From: Thermoplasmata archaeon
Lineage (GTDB): Archaea > Thermoplasmatota > Thermoplasmata > Thermoplasmatales > Aciduliprofundaceae
Length of the DNA stretch: 14,810 nt
Reading direction: 5' to 3'
Assembly (NCBI GenBank): GCA_021163705.1
Contig: JAGGTO010000091.1
Span: 1-14,810 of the forward strand
The notes under the pieces were generated by a model. That model was not told where the DNA came from. It worked only from the letters and a program-made list of their open reading frames with translations, and did no database searches. This document shows positions 14,808 to 14,810 of the stretch, piece by piece. The translations under genes were made by a program, and so were the position numbers. Every line of letters begins with the position of its first letter. Positions within the stretch are counted from its first letter, which is position 1.

Positions 14808-14810
14808 CCG

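Noticed and set aside
1..14810. Mobile element, CRISPR array or defence system
   Set aside because: No transposase, integrase, direct-repeat array, terminal inverted repeats or tRNA-derived attachment duplication was seen.

Overview
The window is archaeal chromosome. The evidence is an RNA polymerase split into A' and A'' subunits, an archaeal-type RpoH, L30e and NusA, a tRNA-Tyr that begins with the archaeal C1:G72 pair and carries an intron bounded by a bulge-helix-bulge, TATA boxes about 25-33 nt upstream of genes, and GGTGA-type ribosome binding sites. RpoB is one unsplit 1201-residue chain, as in Thermoplasmata, Thermococci and Crenarchaeota. The AT-rich DNA, the GC-paired tRNA stems and a large soluble PAS/GAF histidine kinase suggest a thermophilic member of Thermoplasmatota, possibly Aciduliprofundum/DHVE2-like. 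That placement is an inference and was not tested.

Left part (1-9028): a TATA box, tRNA-Lys(UUU), then rpoH-rpoB-rpoA1-rpoA2-rpl30e-nusA, all on the plus strand and tightly packed with overlapping or nearly touching ends. Only 22 nt separate the tRNA from rpoH, with no promoter or T-run, so the tRNA and the polymerase operon probably share a transcript. The polymerase has two unusual insertions: a four-cysteine zinc-ribbon-like module inside RpoB, and an N-terminal extension of about 125 residues on RpoA''. The rps12/rps7 genes that often follow nusA are absent; nusA instead runs tail-to-tail into an opposing gene.

Middle part (9018-12369): a minus-strand gene fuses a ModE-like winged helix to a Nudix hydrolase resembling ADP-ribose pyrophosphatase. 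It lies just downstream of an intron-containing tRNA-Tyr(GUA). A 134-bp divergent promoter region separates the tRNA from a plus-strand soluble sensor histidine kinase with PAS-GAF-PAS-GAF-HisKA-HATPase layout and no neighbouring response regulator.

Right part (12370-14810): a plus-strand TPR-repeat protein converges on minus-strand dtdA (D-aminoacyl-tRNA deacylase), overlapping it by 6 bp. Upstream of dtdA on the same strand is a complete tRNA-Leu(UAG). The region is mainly core transcription and translation machinery with a few regulatory or accessory genes. No mobile element, CRISPR array or phage gene was seen.
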